Positions 16,725 to 27,648 of a stretch of 64,000 nucleotides of DNA are shown piece after piece. The notes under the pieces were generated by a model. That model ran no database searches. It was not told the DNA's origin and saw only the letters and a list, made by a program, of their open reading frames with translations. Where the stretch lies: positions 62,001 to 126,000 of the forward strand of contig LSNW01000007.1 of the NCBI GenBank assembly GCA_001566965.1. Direction: 5' to 3'. Both the position numbers and the translations under genes were made by a program. How positions within the stretch are numbered: the first letter of the stretch is position 1; each line of letters begins with the position of its first letter. Origin of the DNA: Methylothermaceae bacteria B42. GTDB taxonomy: Bacteria; Pseudomonadota; Gammaproteobacteria; Methylococcales; Methylothermaceae.

Positions 16725-18575
16725 TTAAATCGCCAGGCTTTTCAAGCGGCGATTGCCATAAAACCAGTTGATAAGCATGCGGGTCACCAAAATCGCGGTG
16801 AACATGGAGGTCATAATGCCGATGGACAACGTGACCGCAAAACCCTTGATGGGTCCAGTGCCTAAACCAAAAAGCACCAATGCGGCAATCAAGGTGGTGA
16901 TATTGGCATCGAAAATGGTGGCAAAAGCCCGCTCGTAACCCACATAAATACTGGCTTGGGGGCTATTGCCATTGCGCAGTTCTTCTTTTATCCGCTCGAA
17001 TATTAACACGTTGGCATCCACCGCCATCCCAACCGTCAGCACGATACCCGCAATCCCGGGCAAGGTTAGGGTAGCCTGGAGTAATGACAAAATGGCTAGA
17101 AGCAAAATCAGGTTAAAGGTGAGCGCCACGTCCGCCACCAGTCCAAAGACCTTGTAGTACCAAGCCATAAATCCCAATACCAGGACAAAGCCGACGACTA
17201 CCGACATAAAGCCGCGTTCAATATTGTCTCGGCCCAGGCTGGGACCTACTGTGCGTTCTTCAATGATTTCCACCGGTGCCGCCAAAGCTCCGGCTCTCAA
17301 CAAGAGCGCTAGATTGCGGGCTTCTTCCGTGCTATCGAGGCCGGTGATTTGGAAACGCTTGCTGAAACGGCCGCGAATGGTAGCGATATTGATGACCTCT
17401 TCAACCCGTTTCTTGACCCGCACCTTCTTGCCATCCACCGTTTTTGTTTCCACCCGGTTTTCAATAAACACCACCGCCATGGGCTTGCCGATATTCTCCC
17501 GCGTCACCTTGGCCATGCGCTTGGCACCCACTGCATCCAGGGTGATGAAAACCGCTGGCGAGCCGCTTTGCTGATCGAAGCCGGAAGAAGCATCAACAAT
17601 CTGATCCCCAGTCACAATCACCCGCCGCTTTAACAATACCGGCTTGCCGCTGCGGTCATAATAAAGGCGGGTACCAATGGGCGGATGTCCCTTGAGGGCG
17701 GCTTCCACATCGTGCTCGGTATCCACCAACCGGAACTCCAAAGTGGCGGTAGCGCCGAGAATATCCTTGGCGCGCGCAGTATCTTGTACCCCAGGCAATT
17801 GAACAACAATCCGGTCTTCCCCTTGTTGTTGAATGACAGGTTCCGCCACCCCCAGCTCATTGACCCGGTTACGCAATGTGGTAAGGTTTTGCTTTAATGC
17901 AAAACGCTTGATTTCCTTTTGCTCGGCCTCCGACAACTGGACGACCAGTTCCAGATTGTTTTCATCCGCAGTGATGACCAGTTGCCGAAATTCCTTGCTC
18001 AAAACGTTTTGAGCTTTGGCCATGGCACTGGCATCCTTGAACTTGAGGCGGATAGTCTTGCCGTCCTTGTTGACCGCAAGATAACGGATTTTCTGTTCCC
18101 GGAGGGTGGTGCGGATATCACTTAAATAACGTTCCACCGCTTGATCAATGGCCGCTTCCATATCCACTTGCAGGAGAAAATGCACACCGCCCCGCAAATC
18201 CAGCCCGAGATACATAGGCTCGGCACCAATGGCTTGAAGCCATTTTGGAGTAGCAGGGGCCAAATTCAACGCAACGGTATATTGATCCCCCAAAACATCC
18301 CGCAAAATATCGGCGGCTTTCAGTTGGGCGTCGGTGGAATCGAATCGCACCAATAGCTTGCCTTCCTGGATTTCCATCGCTTTTGATTGCAATCCCGCCG
18401 CTTGCAAGGCTTTATTGAGGCGTACTTGTAAACTCGCGTCAACTGTGGCCTCCCGCTGCGGAGACACTTGAATTGAGGGATCCTCGCCAAACAGATTGGG
18501 CAAGGCATAAAGCGCGCCTAACACCAAAGCGATGATGATGAGCGCATTTTTCCACAGGGGAAAACGGTTCTGCAT
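16725..18575 (-). CDS. secD: Protein translocase subunit SecD
   Basis: A 616-residue inner-membrane protein, partner of SecF. The N-terminal span (PLWKNALIIIALVLGALYAL) is followed by a large periplasmic region with the P1 head, starting at the conserved LGLDLRGGVHFLL. The C-terminal membrane domain has five spans and the VDANVLIFERIKEEL motif conserved across RND-type SecDF proteins. Length equals E. coli SecD. It lies 20 bp after yajC and 9 bp before secF. Confidence 0.97.
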   Translation of the reverse strand: MQNRFPLWKNALIIIALVLGALYALPNLFGEDPSIQVSPQREATVDASLQVRLNKALQAAGLQSKAMEIQEGKLLVRFDSTDAQLKAADILRDVLGDQYTVALNLAPATPKWLQAIGAEPMYLGLDLRGGVHFLLQVDMEAAIDQAVERYLSDIRTTLREQKIRYLAVNKDGKTIRLKFKDASAMAKAQNVLSKEFRQLVITADENNLELVVQLSEAEQKEIKRFALKQNLTTLRNRVNELGVAEPVIQQQGEDRIVVQLPGVQDTARAKDILGATATLEFRLVDTEHDVEAALKGHPPIGTRLYYDRSGKPVLLKRRVIVTGDQIVDASSGFDQQSGSPAVFITLDAVGAKRMAKVTRENIGKPMAVVFIENRVETKTVDGKKVRVKKRVEEVINIATIRGRFSKRFQITGLDSTEEARNLALLLRAGALAAPVEIIEERTVGPSLGRDNIERGFMSVVVGFVLVLGFMAWYYKVFGLVADVALTFNLILLLAILSLLQATLTLPGIAGIVLTVGMAVDANVLIFERIKEELRNGNSPQASIYVGYERAFATIFDANITTLIAALVLFGLGTGPIKGFAVTLSIGIMTSMFTAILVTRMLINWFYGNRRLKSLAI

Positions 18576-18595
18576 GACTATCCTTCAGCTTTTTC

Positions 18596-18958
18596 TTATG
18601 ACGATTTTTCCGCTTTCGCGATCTTCTTTTTGATTGCCTTAAAGGACCCTTTGGGCAAGATGGTGGCAATGGCGTTTCTTTGCACCTGGATATGTATGCC
18701 ATCGGCTACTTCCAGGACAACGAAGCTTTCATCCAGATCCACCACCCGGCCGACAATCCCGCCATTGGTGACCACATCGGTCCCCTTGCCGAGAGACTGG
18801 ACCATTTTCTTGTGTTCTTTGGCGCGTTTTTGTTGCGGCCAGATAAAAAGCAAATAGAAAAAAGCAAAGATAGCCAAAGGCAACAAAAGCCCCACAATGC
18901 CAGGCTCTTGTGCGGGCGGCGCGGCTTGGGCCAACGCGTCGGAAATGAAAAACCCCAT
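18596..18958 (-). CDS. yajC: Sec translocon accessory protein YajC
   Basis: A 120-residue small membrane protein found in the SecDF-YajC complex. A single hydrophobic span (VGLLLPLAIFAFFYLLFIWP) is followed by a basic segment and a small SH3-like beta domain (LGKGTDVVTNGGIVGRVVDL). There is an N-terminal extension of about 20 residues before the span. It sits between tgt and secD in the usual order. Confidence 0.95.
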   Translation of the reverse strand: MGFFISDALAQAAPPAQEPGIVGLLLPLAIFAFFYLLFIWPQQKRAKEHKKMVQSLGKGTDVVTNGGIVGRVVDLDESFVVLEVADGIHIQVQRNAIATILPKGSFKAIKKKIAKAEKSS

Positions 18959-19003
18959 GAGAGAATCCTTTATAGTTATCGAGTCAGTTAGATAAACTAG
19001 AAA

Positions 19004-20674
<1,671 letters not shown>

Positions 20675-23287
20675 TCACTGGCCCGGCACTTTGCCAAATA
20701 GGCTCTTGAATATTGCCAGATCATCAAAACTGACAAAGCCGCTGCCATCAAAATCAGCATCCGCATTGCTGCTGCCAAAAGCCGATTTAAATAGGGCAAG
20801 ATCAGCAAAGCTGACAAATCCATTGTTGTCCAAATCCGCATCACAGAGATTGCCATAGCCATCATTGTTGCTGTCTCGCTGGTCAGGATTGGAAGTTAAG
20901 GGACAGTTATCGGTAGCATCAGGGATTCCATCTCTGTCAGTATCAGCAATCGCATCCGTAAAATCACGCCAATAGAATCCTCCACCAGGAGAACCGATTA
21001 AAACCTTGGATGAGTCAGGTTGAATCGCTATTGGAATTACCATAGGCCATTCCAGTCCTTGGTTGACCTGATGCCAACTCATCCCACCATCAATTGTTCG
21101 TAAAATACCGCCCGAGGATTGCCTGAAACCGCCAGAAGTATAGGCTGATGAAGAACTGGCATACATAATATCTGAGTTCTGTGGATCAACCGCTACATCT
21201 CTGACATAGGCAATATTGGCAAGAATCATCTGGCACGCTTGGCCAAGGTTGTTCAAATCAGAAATGATGCATGAATAGACACCCTGGCTGGTATCATCCT
21301 GAAAAACCGCAACAAGCACTTTGTTGGCGTGATTGGCATCGAAACTAATTGCAGAAACACCTCCCCATTCTCCGCGTTCAAAGACACTGCCACTGTTGAA
21401 GCCACCAATGTCACCTTTTGTCAAAACAACCTGCCAGGTTCCAATATCGCCCTTATTGGAAACAAACAGCCCATTTTCTCCTCCAGCAAGGATTTTTCCG
21501 GTTTGTGGATCAATTGCAGTCGTGCGGCAACCAGAATTGCAATCAAATACCATTCGCCATGTATTGCCATGATTGATGCTGCGGAATACTTTTCCATCAA
21601 TAGTGACATACAGACGTCGATTATTGACAGGACTGGTGGGGTCAATTGATAACCCATAAACCTCAGCAGTTGGCGCAATACCACTCAAGGCAGCTTGGTT
21701 CCATGACTGTCCATAGTCAGTACTGTAATAGGGTGAGACTGGCTCTCCCTGATCTCCAGATGCGAACATCCACACGCGTTCTGGGTGTGCTGGATCAGAA
21801 GCCAGCGCAGTCACAACACCCCCATAGGAATGACCATCAATTCCCGGCCATTTGTCAGTATCATGAATACATAATTTCCAGTGCCCACCGCCATCACGGC
21901 TGACCAGACATCCAAGATCATTCATCCCAGCATAAATGACTTGACTGTCAGCCTTGTTAATCTCAAGAATAAAAGGGGTAATGTTATCAATGCCGGTTGA
22001 TTGCCAACCTGCTTGCTCGTTACCGTGAGTCGTCAGGTTTTCAACAGTTAATGTATTGTCCGCATTATCAGTCACGCTAAAAACAAACTGGTTTGTAACC
22101 CAATAAAGTTCGTTGCTGTCTGACAAGTTAAAACCAAGCGTGTTCGCTCGGCTAGCCGACCCCGGATTCAAAATCGAATGAATTTTTGACCAACCCAACT
22201 GCCAGTTTTCAGCTGTACCCGCCCATTGCTCAACATTGCCTAACTCCTCTACCAGCCAGCCACTATCAAAGTCAGGTGTTTGGCTGGCATGTTGAATACG
22301 CCATGCAGCCTGTCGGGGCAGGTCATGATACCAGCTCGTATAGATATTAAAGACACGCAGTTGAGTTGGGTCGGCGTTATCCTGCTGAGGCCATAACAAC
22401 AGATGAGGGTTCTTACCTGTTGGAAACATAGTGCTATCAAATACTTCGTGCCAGACGTTAGTAACCACATTCGTGGAAAATTTGATACCCGCGGTACCAA
22501 AAGACGAATTTTTATATGCGAGAAAGGCATAATGAGGCGCTACCGGATGAAAAACAAAATCTGTCGGCTCGCTCTCATTACCAATTGCTTGCCAGGAAAA
22601 ACCGCCATCCCTCGTCAAATAAATAGCAGGCTGCGGGATGTCAATAAACCGCGTTGATGTTGAAAGTACTGCGACTAGATCTGGGTTTTGTGGATGAATG
22701 ATAATTTTTGTACCAACAATTTCAGTATTCGCAGGAATATTACTGGAATCTTGAGGACGAGAAACAACGTTGAAAGTTAATCCGCCATCATTGCTTCTCA
22801 TGATTACAGGAACGAGCGAACCATTTTCATCAAATACGCTGTCGTAGGCTGGCGTAACCGAGGCATAGACAATATCCGGATCACTGGGTGAAATCGCAAT
22901 GTAGTGAAATACCCGCTGATCACCGCCGATGATCAGACTAAAATGTCTTCCTCCGTCAGTACTTCGATAAATGCCTCCATCAGTTGCCAGAAATAGTATA
23001 TCTGGATTATCTGGATGAAAGGCCGCGCTAATAACATGGGTTGAATACATGCCGCTTGCGGCCCCTATGATCTGCCATTGTTGATCGGAGGATCGCTTGA
23101 TATAGGCGCCACCAAGGTCTGTTGTGACGATAATGGTGCCGGTTGGCCCAGCAGTCGCGTAATTCATGGCGCCTCCACCACCAATATTTGTGCGCTGCCA
23201 TATTGAATCTTGTGCGGGGAGATCGCGTACAAAAGAAAAACAAACAACGAAACAGAAAATAATAAAAGTGAAATTCAATGACTTCAT
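20675..23287 (-). CDS. Secreted beta-propeller (sortilin/BNR-like) protein with TSP3 repeats and a dockerin-like tail
   Basis: An 870-residue protein with an N-terminal signal peptide (MKSLNFTFIIFCFVVCFSFV, cleavage near LPAQ). Residues ~25-770 contain repeated BNR/Asp-box-like motifs such as STDGGRHFS, SNDGGLTFN, TRDGGFSWQ, SRDGGGHWK, STDYGQSWN, SINHGNTWR and TIDGGMSWH. This is the pattern of GH74-like or VPS10/sortilin propellers. Then come thrombospondin type 3 calcium motifs (~781-815: DTDRDGIPDATDNC, DSNNDGYGNLCD). Two EF-hand-like dockerin repeats end the protein (DLDNNGFVSFADLALFKSAF and DFDGSGFVSFDDLAIFKSLF, ~816-866). Catalytic function is unknown and no cohesin is nearby. The gene is more AT-rich than its sec/tgt neighbours, consistent with acquisition. 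The next gene upstream is a sulfatase-fold enzyme on the same strand. Confidence 0.8.
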   Translation of the reverse strand: MKSLNFTFIIFCFVVCFSFVRDLPAQDSIWQRTNIGGGGAMNYATAGPTGTIIVTTDLGGAYIKRSSDQQWQIIGAASGMYSTHVISAAFHPDNPDILFLATDGGIYRSTDGGRHFSLIIGGDQRVFHYIAISPSDPDIVYASVTPAYDSVFDENGSLVPVIMRSNDGGLTFNVVSRPQDSSNIPANTEIVGTKIIIHPQNPDLVAVLSTSTRFIDIPQPAIYLTRDGGFSWQAIGNESEPTDFVFHPVAPHYAFLAYKNSSFGTAGIKFSTNVVTNVWHEVFDSTMFPTGKNPHLLLWPQQDNADPTQLRVFNIYTSWYHDLPRQAAWRIQHASQTPDFDSGWLVEELGNVEQWAGTAENWQLGWSKIHSILNPGSASRANTLGFNLSDSNELYWVTNQFVFSVTDNADNTLTVENLTTHGNEQAGWQSTGIDNITPFILEINKADSQVIYAGMNDLGCLVSRDGGGHWKLCIHDTDKWPGIDGHSYGGVVTALASDPAHPERVWMFASGDQGEPVSPYYSTDYGQSWNQAALSGIAPTAEVYGLSIDPTSPVNNRRLYVTIDGKVFRSINHGNTWRMVFDCNSGCRTTAIDPQTGKILAGGENGLFVSNKGDIGTWQVVLTKGDIGGFNSGSVFERGEWGGVSAISFDANHANKVLVAVFQDDTSQGVYSCIISDLNNLGQACQMILANIAYVRDVAVDPQNSDIMYASSSSAYTSGGFRQSSGGILRTIDGGMSWHQVNQGLEWPMVIPIAIQPDSSKVLIGSPGGGFYWRDFTDAIADTDRDGIPDATDNCPLTSNPDQRDSNNDGYGNLCDADLDNNGFVSFADLALFKSAFGSSNADADFDGSGFVSFDDLAIFKSLFGKVPGQ

Positions 23288-23407
23288 AATAAAAGTATTT
23301 TTAGAACTTGTTACAGAATCATTACCTGAATCAGCAACCCATAATTATTATTTTCATAAGACATGTTACCAACAATTACAAGACATTAAAAGCTATATCT
23401 TTTTCGG

Positions 23408-23471
23408 GCGTTGTTGCACGACCCCCCGATGAATGCTTACCAAGCGTGGTAGGGAATCTATGCAACAACGC
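23408..23471. repeat. 64-bp inverted-repeat relic with IS-like ends
   Basis: GCGTTGTTGCA (23408-23418) and its perfect reverse complement (23461-23471) bound 42 bp with no coding content. The ends resemble the termini of several transposon families, but I cannot assign one. It lies between the dockerin-like gene and the sulfatase gene. It may be a deleted IS remnant, or it may act as a hairpin. Confidence 0.5.
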
Positions 23472-23514
23472 AATCACGGATTCAATAAATTATCAATCTG
23501 AGCTTTTTAATAAA

Positions 23515-25578
23515 TTAATTATTATTATCAATCCAATCATCAAGGTGAACTTTCAAATCCTTAACTATTTCTGGATTTTGGCCAGACAAGTCTGTTTTTA
23601 ATGCCGGGTCAGAATAAACATCATATAAGGAATAGATTTCACCACTTTTCAAGGGGAAATAGACCAACTCCCATTTACCATGTCTGACCATTTTCGCTTT
23701 TGCTTGTATAAGCACTTCTTTATATTTATTCTTAATTGAAAGGGTACCGGTATCATGATTTTTTACCTCAAGTAACTCCAAGACAGACGGATAAGAAATT
23801 CTATCCTCGGGCAGTCCAGGAACTTTGGCTATCCAAATACCAGTTTCAGCATAAGCATATCTATCAACTCTAGAACTAGGATCTAAGACCAAATCCAAAA
23901 GAGAATCGCCTTCCCAATTAGTTGGTGATGAAATTCCAGCTAATTGCAGGATCGTAGGGGCTAAATCTATAGAACGGATTGTAGAATTTACATTTGTTCG
24001 TTTGATAATTTTAGGAAATCTAATGATTAGAGGTATACGGTACCCATAATCAGACAATATATTTCCCTGGCCCCATGTTGCCCCTTCAAAAAGATCAACT
24101 CCATGATCCGAGTAAATAATAAATATAGTATCATCGGCAATACCTATCTTGTTTATATAATCAAATATTTTAGCAACTTCATCATCAAAGCTTCTAACCG
24201 CACCATTATATAAGCTAAATATTTGCTTCACATCAAAATGTTGTTTCCCTGCTTCCTGCGCCTTTACAATTTCTTCTGGAGAAGAAACCCCTGACATAGC
24301 AAAAAAGGAGCGCCCTCGATAATTTGGATCCGCATACATTCGGTAATATGGCCAATTAGAACCAAACGGCCCATGAGTTGCAGCCATGAATATATTCAAG
24401 AAAAACGGTTTATCCTGCTTAGCAAGATTACCAATCAACAACCTTGAATCATGGCCTATTTCAGATGTCAAGGGAACGCCAGCCAGATAATACAATTCAG
24501 GAATAAAAAATTTTCCAAAATTGTTATTAGTAAATAAACTTAGAAACAACCTCAAGTCTTTAGGCCCTTGCCGAAGGAGATACTTAAGATTCCACTGATC
24601 TTCGGGCAATTTCTTTATATCGAAGCCAAAATCATATTTTGACAAATCCCCTGCAGCCCAATCTCCTACAGCAGCTGTTATATATCCATGCTCCTTTAAA
24701 AGTTTTGGCAAAGTTGGAACAGATATTTCCTTTTCGTCATCCCCGATAAAATTAAATCTTATCCCATGGGTTTTAGGCCATGTTGATGTAAGAAAAGACG
24801 TAATACTTGGCGCAGTCCTTGCGATGGGGACAATACAATTTCCAAAATTAACCCCCTGCGTTGCAATTGTATCAATGGTTGGCGTTAGATCTTGATCATT
24901 ACCATTTACCCCAAGACGATCCGCCCTAAGAGTATCAGACCCAATCATAATTATATTAGGATATTTATTGCTTTTATTCGCTAGTTTTTTTATATCGGGT
25001 TCTGATTGCCATTGCGCCAAAACAAACACCAAAGGATACAAGGACAAAAACCCAAGCAACACCAATCCAATTTTGTATTTTTTATATTTTATATTAAGCA
25101 GCGAGTATAGAATTATGGGACCAGAAAATAGCAGCACTACGACAGCATACAAAACATACAACCTCACAGGAGATAGTAGCTCCCAAATTGGTATCAATCT
25201 TAATATATCGTAATTAAATGAAGAGACAACCGTGCTTGGACTGTAAAACAGTTTTTCTAGAAAAACTGTTGACGTTATGGAAAATATTGAAAAAACGCAA
25301 AACAATATATTTATTATTAAATTATATCGGAATTTAAAAATCTTAATTAACGACAAATAACATATGCTCCCCAATAAAGCCATTAGAGACATAATTATGG
25401 AAGAATAAAATGCAAGCCTCGATAAAGCATATAGAGCATAGCCCCCAAACTGCTGAACTATCTCCTTATTCACGCTAGGCCCGCTATATAACTGGTCATT
25501 TGCTGACTTTACAGTCAATAACAATGAAAGAATAACAGAAACTGCTATCGGTGTAACAATATATTTTGATAGCCTCAT
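23515..25578 (-). CDS. Membrane-anchored sulfatase/phosphotransferase-fold enzyme
   Basis: A 687-residue protein. Residues 1-190 hold about five hydrophobic spans, then a large extracytoplasmic alkaline-phosphatase/sulfatase domain. Metal-binding motif 1 is GSDTLRADRLG (D215). The nucleophile segment is ARTAPSITSFLTS with Thr255 where sulfatases have Cys/Ser in C/S-X-P-S-R, and the following Arg is Ile. Further motifs are KTHGIRFNF, TGHxG-like ATHGPFGSNW, and IIYSDHGVDLFEG (metal Asp-His). A Thr nucleophile is known from LtaS and EptA-type transferases, so a phospho-group transferase on envelope glycans or lipids is possible alongside sulfatase. The gene is strongly AT-rich against its surroundings, suggesting recent transfer. 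Confidence 0.75.
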   Translation of the reverse strand: MRLSKYIVTPIAVSVILSLLLTVKSANDQLYSGPSVNKEIVQQFGGYALYALSRLAFYSSIIMSLMALLGSICYLSLIKIFKFRYNLIINILFCVFSIFSITSTVFLEKLFYSPSTVVSSFNYDILRLIPIWELLSPVRLYVLYAVVVLLFSGPIILYSLLNIKYKKYKIGLVLLGFLSLYPLVFVLAQWQSEPDIKKLANKSNKYPNIIMIGSDTLRADRLGVNGNDQDLTPTIDTIATQGVNFGNCIVPIARTAPSITSFLTSTWPKTHGIRFNFIGDDEKEISVPTLPKLLKEHGYITAAVGDWAAGDLSKYDFGFDIKKLPEDQWNLKYLLRQGPKDLRLFLSLFTNNNFGKFFIPELYYLAGVPLTSEIGHDSRLLIGNLAKQDKPFFLNIFMAATHGPFGSNWPYYRMYADPNYRGRSFFAMSGVSSPEEIVKAQEAGKQHFDVKQIFSLYNGAVRSFDDEVAKIFDYINKIGIADDTIFIIYSDHGVDLFEGATWGQGNILSDYGYRIPLIIRFPKIIKRTNVNSTIRSIDLAPTILQLAGISSPTNWEGDSLLDLVLDPSSRVDRYAYAETGIWIAKVPGLPEDRISYPSVLELLEVKNHDTGTLSIKNKYKEVLIQAKAKMVRHGKWELVYFPLKSGEIYSLYDVYSDPALKTDLSGQNPEIVKDLKVHLDDWIDNNN

Positions 25579-25876
25579 TATTACCCTTATCTCCTTTTAA
25601 ACACAAAAAATTCTTTCTTAAACATTATCAATTATAATTCTGCAGGCAACCTGAAAATATAAACCTTTACAAGTTTCCAATTGATAAATCACGCTTCTCT
25701 TTGAATAGTAATGGCAATAGGCGCAGGCTTGCGGTTTACCTTTAGAATGTTTCAAGCCAGCCACAGCACTCATCTTTATAAACAATTATAGCCTCATTTT
25801 ATTATCATTCCGCTGTCAGTCTCTCAGGCTTTGGCGTCTTAGCACTCAATTCAGTTCCAAAACCCAAATATCCTTA
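25579..25876. other. 298-bp AT-rich intergenic region
   Basis: No reading frame, hairpin terminator or recognised repeat was seen. It marks the right edge of the AT-rich island, where composition returns to that of the mscS-like gene. Confidence 0.4.
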
Positions 25877-26992
25877 TCATTCATTTTGGTTTTGAACTTT
25901 AGTCATATGACCTTTTTCACAATTTTGAAGACATACTGCATGTGTTAGCGGCGTAGCCAGTGAAATGCCAAATTCTTGGGAAGTTTTTAGAAATCTTTCG
26001 TTTAGGGATTGGCGGATACCGATTAGTCGTTCCGGATTTTTAGTGTAGTAATACACTACCCATTCCAAAGCATGGTCGCCGGTTTCGTTGAGGCCGATTT
26101 CCAGGGGGAATTGCACTTCGATGCCTTCCATTTTCTCCTCAACTATTTTTTGCCAGGCGACTTCCAGCATTTCCCGTACTTTGGCGGGTGGGGTGTCGTA
26201 GCCGATTTTAAAAGTAAGTTTTTCCCGCAGTCCTCTTGCGGAGGCGAATTTGGAGAGATTGCGAATAACGTGATCGCGCAAGGCGGCATTGCGGATAATG
26301 ACCCGGTGGTTGGCGACGATGTCGAGAATTTCGGTATGGAACATTTTGGTCTTGAAAACCACGCCAAACAGTTGATCGGCCCCGTTAACCCGGACCACGT
26401 CGCCTTCTTCAAGAATATTGCTGTTGAGCATGATGAGCCCGCTGAATAAATCCGGCGCCCAGGTTGCCTGTGTCAAGGCCAATAGCACGCCGATAAATCC
26501 CAGCACACCGCCCGCTTCCAGCAGGGACTCAAACCCCAGCATTCGAACCAGCGTGATTAAGGTGACAACAAACACGAAGATTTGCGCCACCAAGGTCAAA
26601 AGCCGGGATTGATAGGTTTCCACCCAGCGCCATTCTCCCCGGATTTGCTTGCGCTTGCCGTACCGGCGCAGTATCCATATACCCAACAGATGCGCCACCA
26701 GATAAGCCAAATACAATAACACCAGGATTCCCAACAGCGTTCGGGTCCAGTGCCCTTCCCCGCCGCCGGAAAATAGGTGCCAGTACACAAAACCCAAAAC
26801 GATGGCCAAATTCAGTGACTGAAAAACATGCACCCGAAGCCGCAGCAGATTCTCGTTCACGTCATGGGTGGAAGCCAGCTTGACCAAAGGACGGGCGAAC
26901 AGCAGCAGCAATAGGTTGACGGTAATCACGACCCAAGTCAGAACATCCACCTGAGCGAGGAGCTCCAGGAATTTCTGCCACGCCTGCATCAT
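25877..26992 (-). CDS. MscS-family mechanosensitive channel protein
   Basis: A 371-residue inner-membrane protein. Four to five spans in residues 1-175 lead into the pore-type helix (GGVLGFIGVLLALTQATWAPDLFSGLIML). The MscS beta-domain follows (ILEEGDVVRVNGADQLFGVV), then the alpha/beta domain (LTFKIGYDTPPAKVREML). These channels open under membrane tension and release solutes at hypo-osmotic shock. The glycine/alanine pattern of the pore helix is weaker than in E. coli MscS, so gating or conductance may differ. The start overlaps the stop of the upstream sprT-like gene (TGA within CATGATG), so the two are translationally coupled. Confidence 0.85.
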   Translation of the reverse strand: MMQAWQKFLELLAQVDVLTWVVITVNLLLLLFARPLVKLASTHDVNENLLRLRVHVFQSLNLAIVLGFVYWHLFSGGGEGHWTRTLLGILVLLYLAYLVAHLLGIWILRRYGKRKQIRGEWRWVETYQSRLLTLVAQIFVFVVTLITLVRMLGFESLLEAGGVLGFIGVLLALTQATWAPDLFSGLIMLNSNILEEGDVVRVNGADQLFGVVFKTKMFHTEILDIVANHRVIIRNAALRDHVIRNLSKFASARGLREKLTFKIGYDTPPAKVREMLEVAWQKIVEEKMEGIEVQFPLEIGLNETGDHALEWVVYYYTKNPERLIGIRQSLNERFLKTSQEFGISLATPLTHAVCLQNCEKGHMTKVQNQNE

Positions 26993-27552
26993 GATTGGTC
27001 ATCCCCCTCCATTGGAATCAAGGGTTGCCGGCAACCCTTGCAGAAATACTGTTGCTGACCGGATTGAATACGGCGGTGGCGGATAATGGTCAATTCGTGC
27101 TCCCGGCATGCGCAACGGTAACGGAAGCGCCGCAAACGCCGGACCTGGGATTGAGAGGTATCATAATCGTGGCAGCGATCCGGCGGAAGCTCAAACAACG
27201 CCATGACTTGTTGCCATTCTTTACCGTGGGGTTGGATTTTTTTGCCGTATTGCAAATAAGCCACTGCATGGGCCAGTTCGTGCCCCACCGCCACTTGGAC
27301 AAAGTGATCGAAATTCTGTGCCATCAATATCGGATTAAAACGCAAAATAATTTGCTTGCCTAGTGCCTGCATTTGACCGGCCGCCTTGCCTTTGAGGTCG
27401 AAGCGCACCTCAATAGCTGGCAACGCCTTCCATTGGTAATGTTGGGCCGCGACTGCCAATAATTCACCCAAGCGGTGATAAATCTTCGCCACTTGCCGCG
27501 GCGATGCTGGAAACGTCATTTCCATTCCTGCACTTAAGATTGAATCGCTCAT
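26989..27552 (-). CDS. sprT: SprT-like zinc metallopeptidase-domain protein
   Basis: About 187 residues from ATG at 27552; the frame also allows TTG at 27603. The HExxH zinc motif is in VGHELAHAVAYLQYG, and the family-typical HGKEWQQVM follows. The C-terminal zinc-ribbon has four cysteines (YRCAC and YFCKGC). SprT-domain proteins are related to Spartan proteases; the role of bacterial SprT is not established. It overlaps mscS-like downstream and is divergent from prfB, 96 bp away. Confidence 0.85.
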   Translation of the reverse strand: MSDSILSAGMEMTFPASPRQVAKIYHRLGELLAVAAQHYQWKALPAIEVRFDLKGKAAGQMQALGKQIILRFNPILMAQNFDHFVQVAVGHELAHAVAYLQYGKKIQPHGKEWQQVMALFELPPDRCHDYDTSQSQVRRLRRFRYRCACREHELTIIRHRRIQSGQQQYFCKGCRQPLIPMEGDDQS

Positions 27553-27648
27553 TTTCGCATTGTCCACGCTTGGCGCAAAACTTCCGTCCGCCTTGGCCGT
27601 CAATTAAGGTAGAATTTATACATTTATTCATTCAGATACGAGGACCCT

